Assembly (NCBI RefSeq): GCF_003590095.1
Contig: NC_039481.1
Span: forward strand, 14,911,895 to 14,975,894
Direction of reading: 5' to 3'
Length of the DNA stretch: 64,000 bases
From: Trichoplusia ni
Lineage: Eukaryota; Arthropoda; Insecta; Lepidoptera; Noctuidae
Shown here: in pieces, positions 14,301 through 26,200 of the stretch
Layout: each line of letters opens with the position of its first letter
Position numbering within the stretch: the first letter of the stretch is position 1
Translations under genes and position numbers: made by a program
The notes under the pieces: model-generated
What the model was told of the DNA's origin: nothing
The model's database searches: none
What the model saw: the letters and a program-made list of their open reading frames with translations, nothing else

Positions 14301-17300
14301 TTGAACGTATGTATGTAGTTGTAAAATAGTTTCTGTTTAATCCTTTTTTATGTGAGCTCTTGTTTCTCACCCTTCATAAAAAGTGAAATTGACTTGCCAT
14401 TTTGCTGGCTAGTGATTATTGGCCATGACTGCTATACCAAAGATTGTGGATTCGATTTTGTCCCAGGACAAATATTTGTAATGCGCACGATCATTTATTC
14501 TGTTTTTGGGTGTAACTTATCTATGCATGTTTTTAGAAACAGACTTATGATTGGTCTGCTGTCTAGTACTCATGATACAAGATGAGCTTTTTTCTCTATT
14601 TAAGACTAGATGTTGTTGGAAAGATGTTGAATAAAATTATTGTATTACTCGCGACTTAAATAAGCTAGGCTTTCATCAATTTGAAACAGCAGAATACCTA
14701 CTACTGATATACTTACAAATCAAGTTAAAATTCATTTCAGAGGTGTCAAAGCTACAAATTTAAAATAGGCAGCATACTCATAGTCAAAGTGCATAAAAGA
14801 ATGTCATCTTTTTTTGCCTCTCAAAGCGATACGAGGATTATGACTGCAAAAAATGTTCGAACTTTTGACGAGACTAGAAAATTCCTTTAGCTTTTAGCAA
14901 AGCAACGCTCGACTCGTAACAATGCCGCATGGAAAAGGATAGTTTATTTCAAAATACCTGTCGTCTTAGGCACGTTATAGAATTATTTAATACCTATGTT
15001 AAAGTATAATAATCAGCTTTTATATTTTTCAAAATGTTATAAAATCATTATCTCTCAGAAAAACTTACTCCCATAGAAATCTAAATAACAAGGTAATAGA
15101 AGTGCCAACGCCGCGTGACCTTGTCGCCACACTGGTGTCTTGGTCGACACCAGCGCGCGAACTTACGCTCAGTCGCTCGCGGAACGTCGTCACAGCAAGA
15201 ACCACTAAAAATGGTGTTTTGCGGCGTTTCTCAGGCTGGAAATTCATCTGCATCGTGTAATAACATAAATAAATAGATAACATTTTATCAGTAAGTAAAT
15301 TATTGCAGTAATATTGATGTTATTGCAAAATTAAATTTCAAAACATAACCTTCATTATAAACCATATTTATATCGCACCATCCTGCAACAATTGCATTCT
15401 TTACTAATCATTGCCTCTGCAGTAAGAGACTTACAGAAATGCACCGTTGTAAAAAGAGAAATGTATGACGAAAAATAATATTTAACAATGCAATCGTATT
15501 TGTAGTGGTACGGCGGCACAAAACTGTCGGAAATAGTGATGTGGTTAAGTGCGGACAAATTATCCAAAATGAACATTGTATACGAAAAGTAACAATTTTA
15601 ATAGTCGTTCGTTTTTGTGAACATATTATTGAATATATTTTTATTTCAGAATCCCGCAGGATGCAAATAAATACAAAAGACAAGTGGATGACTACCACGG
15701 GTAAACGAAATTGGTACCCTACAACTTAGGCCGAATATACACTATGAAATTAGTTGCATGCTTGATAACTTGCCGCCCGCCGCCGCCCGCGCCCCTCTCC
15801 ATTTTTACGGCTCGGACCGCGCTCGCAACTGAATGTTTCAAAAAGTACGCCATGCGCTATAGCATAGCATTGAATAAAAATTGCAATTTAAATTTATCCA
15901 AATCTCATAAATACCTATTTTTTTATTATGAACGTTTACTAGTCATTCGATACATGAACTGGGCTGCTTTTGTAAGACGACTAAAAAGTCACCGTATAAA
16001 CCAAACCTACCTAGGTACCAAGTATTTCCTAATAATATTTTTTTTTGTCAACCGACAATTAGCGATTTTTTTTTTTGTAAGTAGGTACATATTATAATGT
16101 AATCCATAGAAGAATACAACAAAAAACATTATCACTCATAATTTCGTCTTTCATTATATTTCGGATCCGTAGTCAATCCCTAGTGTAGTTTACGTAATCA
16201 CTACAACTAATGCAAAAAAATGCAATGACTGTGTGAGTTAGTGAATCCATACAACGACAAAGTCAACCTTATTGCATTAGACGTACGGCCTAGTGTTGTT
16301 TGCTTGGTCTTCTCGATGTTAATGTTTGCGTGATTGCGTAGTTATTAGCTGTGAATGTGTTGAAGCCCCGCCCACCGGCGACATGCGTTTCGATAGATCG
16401 CCGCGGTGTATGCCATTTCTATTACCTTGTTATTTAGATTTCTATGCTTACTCCATAGTAAGTAGAAAAATCTTGAGCATACATTAATAAGATTAGGATT
16501 CAAAAAAAAACCAGTCGATACACAAACACGCAGTGAGAAGTTAGAAATCAACACAATTACGTCAGCAAACATAAATAGTATGTTCGTAAATTCTCCACAG
16601 AGCCGCTCCTGAAAATATTCAGTAAACATTTAAGGTCCCGTGGGAAATCAAAATAATCGGGTGTAGCGATACATCCAACTAGTAACATACGTAACTATTT
16701 GTCGGGCCCTGTTATATTCTACTAAGCCTACGTATGTATTTTGTTACATACCCCACTAGCATTTTCTCCAAAATTTTGGTGAAGGCAAGATTAAAAAATC
16801 TTTCTTAGCTATCCCAAGAACGCAAGTACATAGCATGTAAATAAAAAAAAAAAATGAACATCTAGAAAATGATATCAAAATGCCTTCAGAAAATTCAGCA
16901 TTCAAATCATACATCGCCCTTCCAAATTTGCAAGGAATCTGACAGAAATGTCGCGTACCGAAAAAAGAATTTGGCAAAATGAATTGATGCCTACCTAACT
17001 TCAATCGCTCTGACTTCCTTTGCATAAATACTAAGAAGAGAAAATATTTTTGTAATATCCATCATTTAACATATCATTCTGATCTGCATCAGTTCTTTCA
17101 CTTAGTGATTAAGTAGTATGCAATTTTTTTAATACATATCTGTATCCTTTTTTGAAATTGCGATATAGCGTACTGGTAACGCCAGTATTGTGTAGTTATA
17201 TTGTGAATGCATGAAGTCTATATCAATTACTGAGATAACAAATCACTTAGCTGTGCCTACAACGTCGTGAGGTTCCGTTTAATGTGGCATTGCTACCGTT

Positions 17301-20300
17301 TCATTGCTTCAGCTTGGTCATTATTTGAGTGCAGTTTATGAACATTTTTTTCTTGATAGAATGCCTACAAAGACCTATAGACGATCTGGTTTAACATCGA
17401 TCCTTCTGAAATATATTTTTGCATTATTTTAATGCATGACCGTGGTAGGTCTGGCTATTAAAAACCGAGCATCGGATTTTTTAATCAGTAAGGAACCGAA
17501 CCGTAATTTATGTTTCTTCTTTCTCATAGAGGTAGATCATGTGGTGCATTTCTTAACATGTACCGTTTATCTAAAAACTTCATTGGGTTTCATTTCAAGG
17601 TTAATTGATTTTTGTTCAATATTTCTGATCTCCCAGATGATTTCTTTTCAACCGTCACTCATACTAATGCTCTTTCCTGTTAAACTTATCTTTCATCTCA
17701 TCTCATTCAAGTTCATCGCTTTCCAACATTTCTGATCTCATAAATATGATTCAAGATACAAGTTCGCTGGGAAAATTTTAGCGTTTACTTAACTCAAGCT
17801 AGTGGCAGATTAAAATAAATTAATAATTTAAGGCGGCGCGGTAATTAGGAACTGTAGATCCATTAACGGAGATCAAAGTATCTTCTTTGACGCAAAGGCT
17901 TAAGGTATTTGTAGGTAGGTATTTAGAATTTGATGTTTTGAGTGATTAGGGATTCTATGAATAAATTAATAGTTCGTTAGAAAGGAATATCGGGGACACC
18001 TTTTTATCAGATGGGACAGTATTTCGGAAGAAGTTTTGCATAAAAGAGGGACGTGCACAACTCTTATTGGTTATCATGTCCAGGGTATTTTTACTGCTTC
18101 TTTTTATTTGTATTTTACGTGTTAGGACACGTTGTTGGAGCTAGATTATTTTTGTTTATAAGCTTCTATCGCTTAACGCGTTACTGGGAGCATTTTCAAT
18201 TCACAGCTATTTACATTTTGACGCATACGACAAAGTATGGAAATCATGCATCGTGAGTAGAATATATTATTTTTTAGTTTATGGCCGAAGAACGATTTGA
18301 GTGGTTTCTATGAAGAAAATCATAAGTTAAAACAAATGAATGCTTAGAAGGCGTTCTATTACATACGACCATAAAAATAATCCATTAAATATACCAGAAG
18401 GAAGCTGTAGGATTTGATGCTTGGCCTTATTTCTCAAGCACGTGTTATCCTAACGTACATGAAGTAAACTATTTATACCTTTGAGGTTTCCCGGCTAAGG
18501 TAACCGTTTTATATTACCTTAGTACTTACTTGTTTGATAATTAATGGGGTAGATTTTAATTAGGCGAACGCACACCTCGTGGGACGTGGGGCCTGGTTCG
18601 TATTAACGCGAGAAGCATAAAAAATGATTGTAGGTAAGTACAAAAATACTGCCCAGTTTATGAAAAAAAGGGTTATAGTTTCAGGGGGTATATCGCCACG
18701 TCTTAAAGTTATTGCGGGTGGGGAAAAGAGAAGCCTCTCTACACTTTCTATAGCGCTGTCACGCTTCCACAACCATAATACCTACTACTACTTTAAAACA
18801 TGTTGGTAGTTCCTCAGTTCTAGTCGCTTTGAATAAGGTCAAAAGAGATTCTAATCAGTTAATGAGATAAAAAAAAAGCTAATCGCTCGAGATTATCGAT
18901 AAGCTATAATGCTTGCTCGTTGCTCGATGCTAACATGATTTTCATTTTGTTTCAAATAGTTTTGCTATATCATATGAAGTTCACATATCATCATGCCTTA
19001 AGTCTTCTTTAAAATGAATAAACTGTTACTGCTTTACGTTTTTGTTTTGAGTAAGAATTTATAACAGTCCAAACTGACTAAATGACTTCTTAACTGCAAA
19101 CCTCTTGACACAACATCGACCCAAGAACGTCAGACTGTTTAGTGAACTTACCTTACATTAGAGGTCTAATCTCCAGGGGAAATCACGGAAGGGTTAAACC
19201 GGAACAATGTTTACGATCCCATGATAGTGTCGATCCATCAATCTGGCGTGACGTCATCGCCGGCCTCCGCTAAATTACAAAGGGACCGTCCATTATAATA
19301 TATATTGCTGTGTCTAACCATGGACCTAGTTCTAGCGAATAGTTACGTGACGCGGGTACTACGATGGTGTTTTTCACAATGATTGGCAGTAATTGACAGG
19401 AACAACGCGCTATGAATTTAAAACGAGTCGAAGAAATGCGCCGTCTATATTTCACAGTCGGTCTAACGAACTGACGAGTTAATCTATGGGGGTATGTGTT
19501 ATTTATTTTTGTTCTTGTTTCCTTTGAATGGAATTATTTGTGTTGTTAACTAGACGCGGTTGAAAGCTCTTGTAGATCCATACTTAAATTTTAAGTTGGC
19601 GAAATTCGCTAAGCGTATACCTAATTTAAACAGGAAATTCAAAAGGACTTGCATCCAGTCATTGAACTGATTACATAATAAGATGCTTTGAGGTAAAAAC
19701 AAAAATAGGTATATTCCAAAAAAGTGAAATTTCTATCAAAGTTGGCAATGTCTTGTAATCTGCTGACATTAATTTAGACGCTATATTATTTTTCTCGCAC
19801 TTGTCAGTCATGTCACGAACTGAAAGGCGATCGACTGTGTTTAAAATATGTGTTCGGTGTGGACTACGATGTAAAACATAAATGAGTTGCTAGAAAGGAT
19901 TGCACCGCTGCACCGCTTTAAAATAATACCGAAAGAAAAATAATATACCGTAATTACCAAATAGCACGTTATGTACTTACCTACTGGTTAAAGTTGTTAT
20001 ATCTTTCGAATCTACTTATTTTAAAGTCTGAAAGTCGACGTTCTTACGCTTTACAAGGCTGACGAACGTGGGCCTTTTTATTTATTCTTGGCACTATAGC
20101 ACCTAGTTTCTTAGAAAGGGTGTCGTGGTATACAACACTGTGACTTTCGAGAAATCGTTCAACACGTCAATAGTCTATCGATCTTGATATTATGTCAACG
20201 TGAAAGTAGGTTTTAATTGGGTGTTTTCAGTATTTTCTACTTATTCTTGATATTTAAATTGGATTGTTTTGGAAGAATTATACTTAGAGGAGGTTTTAAG

Positions 20301-23300
20301 CTGTGCTGAAAAAGTAAATACTCATGATGATGACGACTCTTTGACCTTTAATCAGTAAGGAACCGAACCGTAATTTATGTTTCTTCTTTCTCATAGAGGT
20401 AGATCATGTGGTGCATTTCTTAACATGTACCGTTTATCTAAAAACTTCATTGGGTTTCATTTCAAGGTTAATTGATTTTTGTTCAATATTTCTGATCTCC
20501 CAGATGATTTCTTTTCAACCGTCACTCATACTAATGCTCTTTCCTGTTAAACTTATCTTTCATCTCATCTCATTCAAGTTCATCGCTTTCCAACATTTCT
20601 GATCTCATAAATATGATTCAAGATACAAGTTCGCTGGGAAAATTTTAGCGTTTACTTAACTCAAGCTAGTGGCAGATTAAAATAAATTAATAATTTAAGG
20701 CGGCGCGGTAATTAGGAACTGTAGATCCATTAACGGAGATCAAAGTATCTTCTTTGACGCAAAGGCTTAAGGTATTTGTAGGTAGGTATTTAGAATTTGA
20801 TGTTTTGAGTGATTAGGGATTCTATGAATAAATTAATAGTTCGTTAGAAAGGAATATCGGGGACACCTTTTTATCAGATGGGACAGTATTTCGGAAGAAG
20901 TTTTGCATAAAAGAGGGACGTGCACAACTCTTATTGGTTATCATGTCCAGGGTATTTTTACTGCTTCTTTTTATTTGTATTTTACGTGTTAGGACACGTT
21001 GTTGGAGCTAGATTATTTTTGTTTATAAGCTTCTATCGCTTAACGCGTTACTGGGAGCATTTTCAATTCACAGCTATTTACATTTTGACGCATACGACAA
21101 AGTATGGAAATCATGCATCGTGAGTAGAATATATTATTTTTTAGTTTATGGCCGAAGAACGATTTGAGTGGTTTCTATGAAGAAAATCATAAGTTAAAAC
21201 AAATGAATGCTTAGAAGGCGTTCTATTACATACGACCATAAAAATAATCCATTAAATATACCAGAAGGAAGCTGTAGGATTTGATGCTTGGCCTTATTTC
21301 TCAAGCACGTGTTATCCTAACGTACATGAAGTAAACTATTTATACCTTTGAGGTTTCCCGGCTAAGGTAACCGTTTTATATTACCTTAGTACTTACTTGT
21401 TTGATAATTAATGGGGTAGATTTTAATTAGGCGAACGCACACCTCGTGGGACGTGGGGCCTGGTTCGTATTAACGCGAGAAGCATAAAAAATGATTGTAG
21501 GTAAGTACAAAAATACTGCCCAGTTTATGAAAAAAAGGGTTATAGTTTCAGGGGGTATATCGCCACGTCTTAAAGTTATTGCGGGTGGGGAAAAGAGAAG
21601 CCTCTCTACACTTTCTATAGCGCTGTCACGCTTCCACAACCATAATACCTACTACTACTTTAAAACATGTTGGTAGTTCCTCAGTTCTAGTCGCTTTGAA
21701 TAAGGTCAAAAGAGATTCTAATCAGTTAATGAGATAAAAAAAAAGCTAATCGCTCGAGATTATCGATAAGCTATAATGCTTGCTCGTTGCTCGATGCTAA
21801 CATGATTTTCATTTTGTTTCAAATAGTTTTGCTATATCATATGAAGTTCACATATCATCATGCCTTAAGTCTTCTTTAAAATGAATAAACTGTTACTGCT
21901 TTACGTTTTTGTTTTGAGTAAGAATTTATAACAGTCCAAACTGACTAAATGACTTCTTAACTGCAAACCTCTTGACACAACATCGACCCAAGAACGTCAG
22001 ACTGTTTAGTGAACTTACCTTACATTAGAGGTCTAATCTCCAGGGGAAATCACGGAAGGGTTAAACCGGAACAATGTTTACGATCCCATGATAGTGTCGA
22101 TCCATCAATCTGGCGTGACGTCATCGCCGGCCTCCGCTAAATTACAAAGGGACCGTCCATTATAATATATATTGCTGTGTCTAACCATGGACCTAGTTCT
22201 AGCGAATAGTTACGTGACGCGGGTACTACGATGGTGTTTTTCACAATGATTGGCAGTAATTGACAGGAACAACGCGCTATGAATTTAAAACGAGTCGAAG
22301 AAATGCGCCGTCTATATTTCACAGTCGGTCTAACGAACTGACGAGTTAATCTATGGGGGTATGTGTTATTTATTTTTGTTCTTGTTTCCTTTGAATGGAA
22401 TTATTTGTGTTGTTAACTAGACGCGGTTGAAAGCTCTTGTAGATCCATACTTAAATTTTAAGTTGGCGAAATTCGCTAAGCGTATACCTAATTTAAACAG
22501 GAAATTCAAAAGGACTTGCATCCAGTCATTGAACTGATTACATAATAAGATGCTTTGAGGTAAAAACAAAAATAGGTATATTCCAAAAAAGTGAAATTTC
22601 TATCAAAGTTGGCAATGTCTTGTAATCTGCTGACATTAATTTAGACGCTATATTATTTTTCTCGCACTTGTCAGTCATGTCACGAACTGAAAGGCGATCG
22701 ACTGTGTTTAAAATATGTGTTCGGTGTGGACTACGATGTAAAACATAAATGAGTTGCTAGAAAGGATTGCACCGCTGCACCGCTTTAAAATAATACCGAA
22801 AGAAAAATAATATACCGTAATTACCAAATAGCACGTTATGTACTTACCTACTGGTTAAAGTTGTTATATCTTTCGAATCTACTTATTTTAAAGTCTGAAA
22901 GTCGACGTTCTTACGCTTTACAAGGCTGACGAACGTGGGCCTTTTTATTTATTCTTGGCACTATAGCACCTAGTTTCTTAGAAAGGGTGTCGTGGTATAC
23001 AACACTGTGACTTTCGAGAAATCGTTCAACACGTCAATAGTCTATCGATCTTGATATTATGTCAACGTGAAAGTAGGTTTTAATTGGGTGTTTTCAGTAT
23101 TTTCTACTTATTCTTGATATTTAAATTGGATTGTTTTGGAAGAATTATACTTAGAGGAGGTTTTAAGCTGTGCTGAAAAAGTAAATACTCATGATGATGA
23201 CGACTCTTTGACGACCTCCGTGGTCAAGTGGCGTACGCACCGGTTTCAAGGTGTCGTTCGGGTTCGATCCCCGGTCGGGTCATTGTAAAAATTCACATTT

Positions 23301-26200
23301 CTACATTGTCTCGGGTCTGGGTGTTTGTGGTACCTTCGTTGTATCTGAATTCCATAACACAAGTGCTTTAGCAACTTACTTTGGGTTCAGAAAAATGTAT
23401 GTGATGTTGTCCGCATACTGTCTTATACTTACACTTATCTTTGAGTTTGACTTTATTTATTTACGAACTTTATATCATGCAGGTACATATAAGTATCTAC
23501 TTAATCACATACATATTTCCGAAGGCCTACCTTATCACCAAATATCCAGCTAGATGCTAATAATTTCATCACTGATTTCGAGTACTGAAACACGAAATCG
23601 ATAATTAAATGATTGATGAATTGTTAATGCTCTCCATCTCATTCTATGCTTTCACAGATTCTTTATTTCCTTATAAATAGCTAGCTGTTGCCCGCGACTT
23701 CGTCCCCGTGGGTAGAATATATAAGTAATGATTTATACCTGCCCTGTTTTTTTTTTCACATTTTCCATTGTAACTTCGCTCCTATTTGTCGCAGCCTTCC
23801 GCGATGAATGGTCTATTCAACACAAAAATAATTTTTCAATTTGGACCAGTAGTTCCTGAGATTAACGCGTTCAAACAAACAAACAAACTCTTCAGCTTTA
23901 TATATTAGTATAGAGTATAGATTCCGTGTAACAGTCATTAGTTAAGATCATAGCGTTTTCTAGTTAGAACTGAGTAGATTCTTATTTAAATTTGTGGATG
24001 GATGGAAAATATTTTAGCATGCAAAGTTTCTAGCTATTGCATTATCCGTTCCATTTAATAGAACGTGATCGTACATAGAAATGCAGCATCAGTCACAAAA
24101 AACATCTGATGCTTAGTTACTCTATTAAGGTACATGTACCTACCTATGTAGGCACAACGACTATTAAGCGATACACGCGTATTAAAGCCAATATAAACAC
24201 AACTGTTTTGGCATTTTATAAATATTTTGTCAATAACTTACCCTTTATTGAAAGTTTAATGTAAGGCCAAGTCAAGTATGGGTTTAAACACACAATTATC
24301 CGGAGATTATTCGCGATTGACCGCACCTTAACGACTTGTAATGCAAACAACTAACAATTTTGTGTAATTAGGGCAACGGTCTATGAATTTACATGTTTTA
24401 TTTAACAATCATAACATTGACACGGATTTTAACGATCCAATTTCTGTCCTAAGCAAATTGGTTTAGAGAATAGTTATTTGACCCTCTATAATATTATCTT
24501 CGAGTTTCGATTAAATTACTATTGTATCCATAAAACATTAGAATAGAAAATTAAATGGATAAAAGGAAGATACCTACATTACTTATTCTAAGTAAATAAC
24601 TCTGTTTACAAATATATTCGTAGGTAGGACATCCTAACTATCAGCGTAGTCTAGCTCTAGCGTAGAGACTCATAATTTGAGAAACTTAAGTGACTGAATT
24701 TGAATTTAAGCTTCTGTGTCTGGACTTCAAAAGAGACTAACCCCTGAGTTTATTTCGACATTTTTTCTCAGGGTAGTCAAATAGGAAACGTCGACATCAG
24801 CGTTCTCAAAAAAAAAATTTTTATTTCATTTCCGTTCATGTGATTTTGCACAAATGAATACCTAATTAATTCAGGATTCTGAGTTAGGTCACTCAGTCGT
24901 CGTGGCAATTAATTTATTTTATAACAAAAATCCGGTTAAACCAGCCCCTTTTTAATCAATACTATATTACCTAATAGCCGATACTTTTCTACAAATTCCA
25001 GGCTGATGCGTGACGAAGAATGCAACTTACTCCAGAACCTCTCGAGGGAAGAATTCCGGGAGTTCCGCACCCTGGTTATCGACATGGTGTTGGCCACAGA
25101 CATGTCCTTCCACTTCCAACAGCTGAAGAACATGAGGTCTCTGCTGTCTCTTGCTGAGCCAACTGTCGACAAGTCCAAGGCAGTCTCTCTTATTCTGCAC
25201 TGCTGTGATATTTCCCATCCTGCTAAGGTAACTTTGAATCATGGCAATACAAAATAGCTCCCAGAAACCGACCGTAAAAAAATAGTCTTGCGCCTAATCT
25301 CTATCCGGTTGTGTTCCATTATAACCTCATCGGGCTATCAGAATAAGTGAAAGAAGGCACCTGCACTATATTTTTTCTCATCGCGCAGCTGGCTGGCGAC
25401 AAGCTAATTAAAAAAATGTTTTTTTTAACAAGTTTTGTCCAATAACTAACCGAATACTTTGCGTCGTCACTTAAAGTAACAAAACCTATTTCAGAGATGG
25501 GACCTGCACCACAGATGGACTATGAGCCTGCTGGACGAATTCTTCCTTCAGGGAGACAAAGAGCGAGACCTTGGACTACCATTCAGTCCGTTATGCGACA
25601 GAAATAACACCTTAGTGGCTGAATCACAGATCGGTTTCATAGAGTTCATCGTGGAACCCAGCATGGGTGTGTGTGCCGATATGCTAGAGTGCATATTGGG
25701 ACCTCTACATTCCAGTAGCAAGAACTCCACAAGCTCAGCTGAGCCAATTAATGAGGAGAGCACAGGTATGTCAAATAATCCAACCCCCTTGCATTACACA
25801 CTTGGGTTTATAGTATTGTACATACTACCTATTTACTAAAAATCTAATGTACTTTTTTATATTTTCAGGAAATGAGAACAGCACCAAGTTTAAGATCCGA
25901 AAGCCTTGGGCAACGTGCCTCAGCGACAATAAGAAGATCTGGAAAGAACAAGCTGCGAAGGGTAATTATAATTCTGTTTACTAAAAATCACACAAAAGAT
26001 AATTAGGTGCATAGAAGTTACCTGATATTAAAAAAGAGCTATTTGAAAAAAGGCTGATCTGAAAAGACGTACCTATGAGTATTTGAGTGCCGTTTGTTGA
26101 ATTTAATATAATATATGTATTGTAAATATTTCCAGACGCTGAGGCTCGAGCTAAGCAGGAGGAGGAGAACAACAGTGTTCCGCCGACAACAGAGGAATAA
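2314..26200 (+). CDS. Pde1c: Calcium/calmodulin-dependent 3',5'-cyclic nucleotide phosphodiesterase 1 (PDE1), 5' partial, 8 exons
   Basis: PDE1 enzymes hydrolyse cAMP and cGMP and are switched on by Ca2+/calmodulin. Exons: 2314-2563, 6527-6643, 10825-10965, 12100-12269, 25002-25227, 25495-25765, 25869-25961, 26136-26200 (TAA). All junctions are GT-AG and the phases join without a break, giving about 444 residues. Exon 1 encodes the PDE1 linker (EDDELSEVQ, VREWLASTFTRQ, FRSVAHAIRAGIFVDRIYRR). Exon 2 starts TLDEWSFDVFALHEASG. The catalytic HD-type metal site is complete: YHNNLHAADV (exon 3), HDYEHTGTTNNFH and ENHH (exon 4), HCCDISHPAK (exon 5), then WDLHHRW, LGLPFSPLCDR and QIGFIEFIVEP (exon 6). 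Exons 7-8 give a short acidic tail. The N-terminal exons with the calmodulin-binding helices are not in the window. The family call is firm; PDE1C rather than 1A or 1B is by insect precedent. Confidence 0.93.
3748..3865. mobile_element. MITE-like element with terminal inverted repeats (118 bp)
   Basis: The ends read GGCCAATTTAGACGATGCGA and, inverted, GGCCCATTTAGACGTTGCGA. The similarity continues about 40 bp inward on each side (AGAAATAT, GTGCAAGTTG). The short centre has no coding capacity. This is the form of a non-autonomous DNA transposon or a large imperfect hairpin. I cannot assign a superfamily, and target-site duplications are not clear. Confidence 0.6.
5578..5612. repeat. AATTT microsatellite
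   Basis: Short run of TTTAA/AATTT pentamer units within PDE1 intron 1. Confidence 0.7.
8383..8600 (+). mobile_element. Degraded non-LTR/SINE 3' tail
   Basis: It contains the phrase 'acaaagtttcatgacgatcg' followed by 'cgtgaaagcttaacaaacaaac' in split form, ending near 'ttatacataatgtaggat'. This tail, with conserved 'accaaatttcat..aaatcggt..cgtgaaag..aacaaacaaac', is common in lepidopteran genomes. The boundaries are approximate. Confidence 0.5.
8671..8714. repeat. 22-bp perfect direct tandem repeat
   Basis: A 22-bp unit containing ATATGCAGAAAACTAT is repeated twice head to tail with no mismatch. It is a small replication-slippage type duplication inside PDE1 intron 2. Confidence 0.9.
9926..9984. 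repeat. Perfect 27-bp inverted repeat with 5-nt loop
   Basis: The arms at 9926-9952 and 9958-9984 are exact reverse complements (outer end GCAAATCTCGCCCATTTATT) around the loop GACTA. It lies in PDE1 intron 2. It may be the remnant of a fold-back element, a templated-insertion scar or an RNA hairpin. Confidence 0.85.
11034..11265 (+). mobile_element. tRNA-derived SINE
   Basis: The head resembles tRNA, with a box A-like TTGGTCTAGTGGTAAGT and a box B-like GGGTTCGGTTCCCA at the usual spacing. An unrelated body follows (GCGTCTGGGTGAGATTTAT), then a tail with ACAAGCTTTGCCTAGTTTGA, a phrase typical of lepidopteran SINEs. It is not a functional tRNA gene because the acceptor stem is not preserved. 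Confidence 0.75.
11824..11893. repeat. Imperfect 30-bp inverted repeat with ATC-repeat loop
   Basis: The inner arms GTTGTATCCCCTGAT and its exact complement flank a CATCATCATC loop. The outer arms begin GTGGTGA and end TCACCAC, with a few mismatched bases between. It could be a fold-back element or an RNA hairpin. Confidence 0.75.
14341..14590 (+). mobile_element. Degenerate tRNA-derived SINE
   Basis: GACTGCTATACCAAAGATTG precedes GTGGATTCGATTTTGTCCCA, a decayed box B, then CAGGACAAATATTTG, a TTTTTGGGTGTAACTTATCT body and CTATGCATGTTTTTAGAAAC. The order matches a common lepidopteran SINE. Ends are approximate. Confidence 0.6.
17480..20345. repeat. Tandem duplication, copy 1 (period 2,867 bp)
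   Basis: Every landmark I compared recurs exactly 2,867 bp downstream, and the translated frames in the two copies are identical. I saw no substitution or indel. Copy 1 joins copy 2 at CTTTGAC|C|TTTAATCAGT. The unit is AT-rich with no recognised gene; one TGACGTCA site lies at 19249-19256. It lies wholly inside PDE1 intron 4. Confidence 0.93.
20347..23212. repeat. Tandem duplication, copy 2
   Basis: Second copy of the 2,867-bp-period unit. It begins at TTTAATCAGTAAGG and ends at CGACTCTTTGAC, immediately where a tRNA-derived SINE starts. Identity with copy 1 appears complete, so it is either very recent or an assembly artefact. Confidence 0.93.
23210..23412 (+). mobile_element. tRNA-derived SINE at the edge of the tandem duplication
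   Basis: CTCCGTGGTCAAGTGGCGTA resembles box A and GGGTTCGATCCCCGG is a good box B. The body TCGGGTCTGGGTGTTTGTGG and the tail CATAACACAAGTGC, TTAGCAACTTACTTTGGG, TGTATGTGATGTTGTCCG follow the usual lepidopteran SINE layout. The head starts within two bases of the end of tandem copy 2. Confidence 0.8.
23682..23920 (+). mobile_element. Non-LTR retrotransposon/SINE 3' tail
   Basis: It starts TAGCTGTTGCCCGCGACTTC and continues through a decayed middle with CTTCCGCGATGAATGGTCTA, then AGTAGTTCCTGAGATTAACG and TTCAAACAAACAAACAAACT. It ends CAGCTTTATATATTAGTATA. This module is very widespread in Lepidoptera. Confidence 0.75.

Larger units (their letters stand above)
12270..25001 (+). other. PDE1 intron 4 (12.7 kb)
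   Basis: The intron is bounded by a GT donor after exon 4 and an AG acceptor before exon 5, and the codon split across it (phase 2) joins correctly to Arg-Leu-Met-Arg-Asp. It contains a SINE remnant, GC-rich patches near 15100-15210 and 15765-15850, the 2,867-bp tandem duplication, a SINE at 23210 and a non-LTR tail. I see no intact gene inside. Confidence 0.75.

Noticed and set aside
15355..15698. Overlapping minus-strand frames of 73 and 96 codons
   Set aside because: Overlap each other and a plus-strand frame, no domain, inside the PDE1 intron.
17436..22322. Paired 60-99 codon frames in the tandem duplication
   Set aside because: They recur only because the DNA is duplicated; no domains, and none extends beyond chance length.
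23251..23553. 100-codon frame starting GFDPRSGH
   Set aside because: It is a translation of the tRNA-derived SINE and its tail.
24936..25242. Minus-strand frames opposite PDE1 exon 5
   Set aside because: Shadows of the conserved PDE1 catalytic exon.
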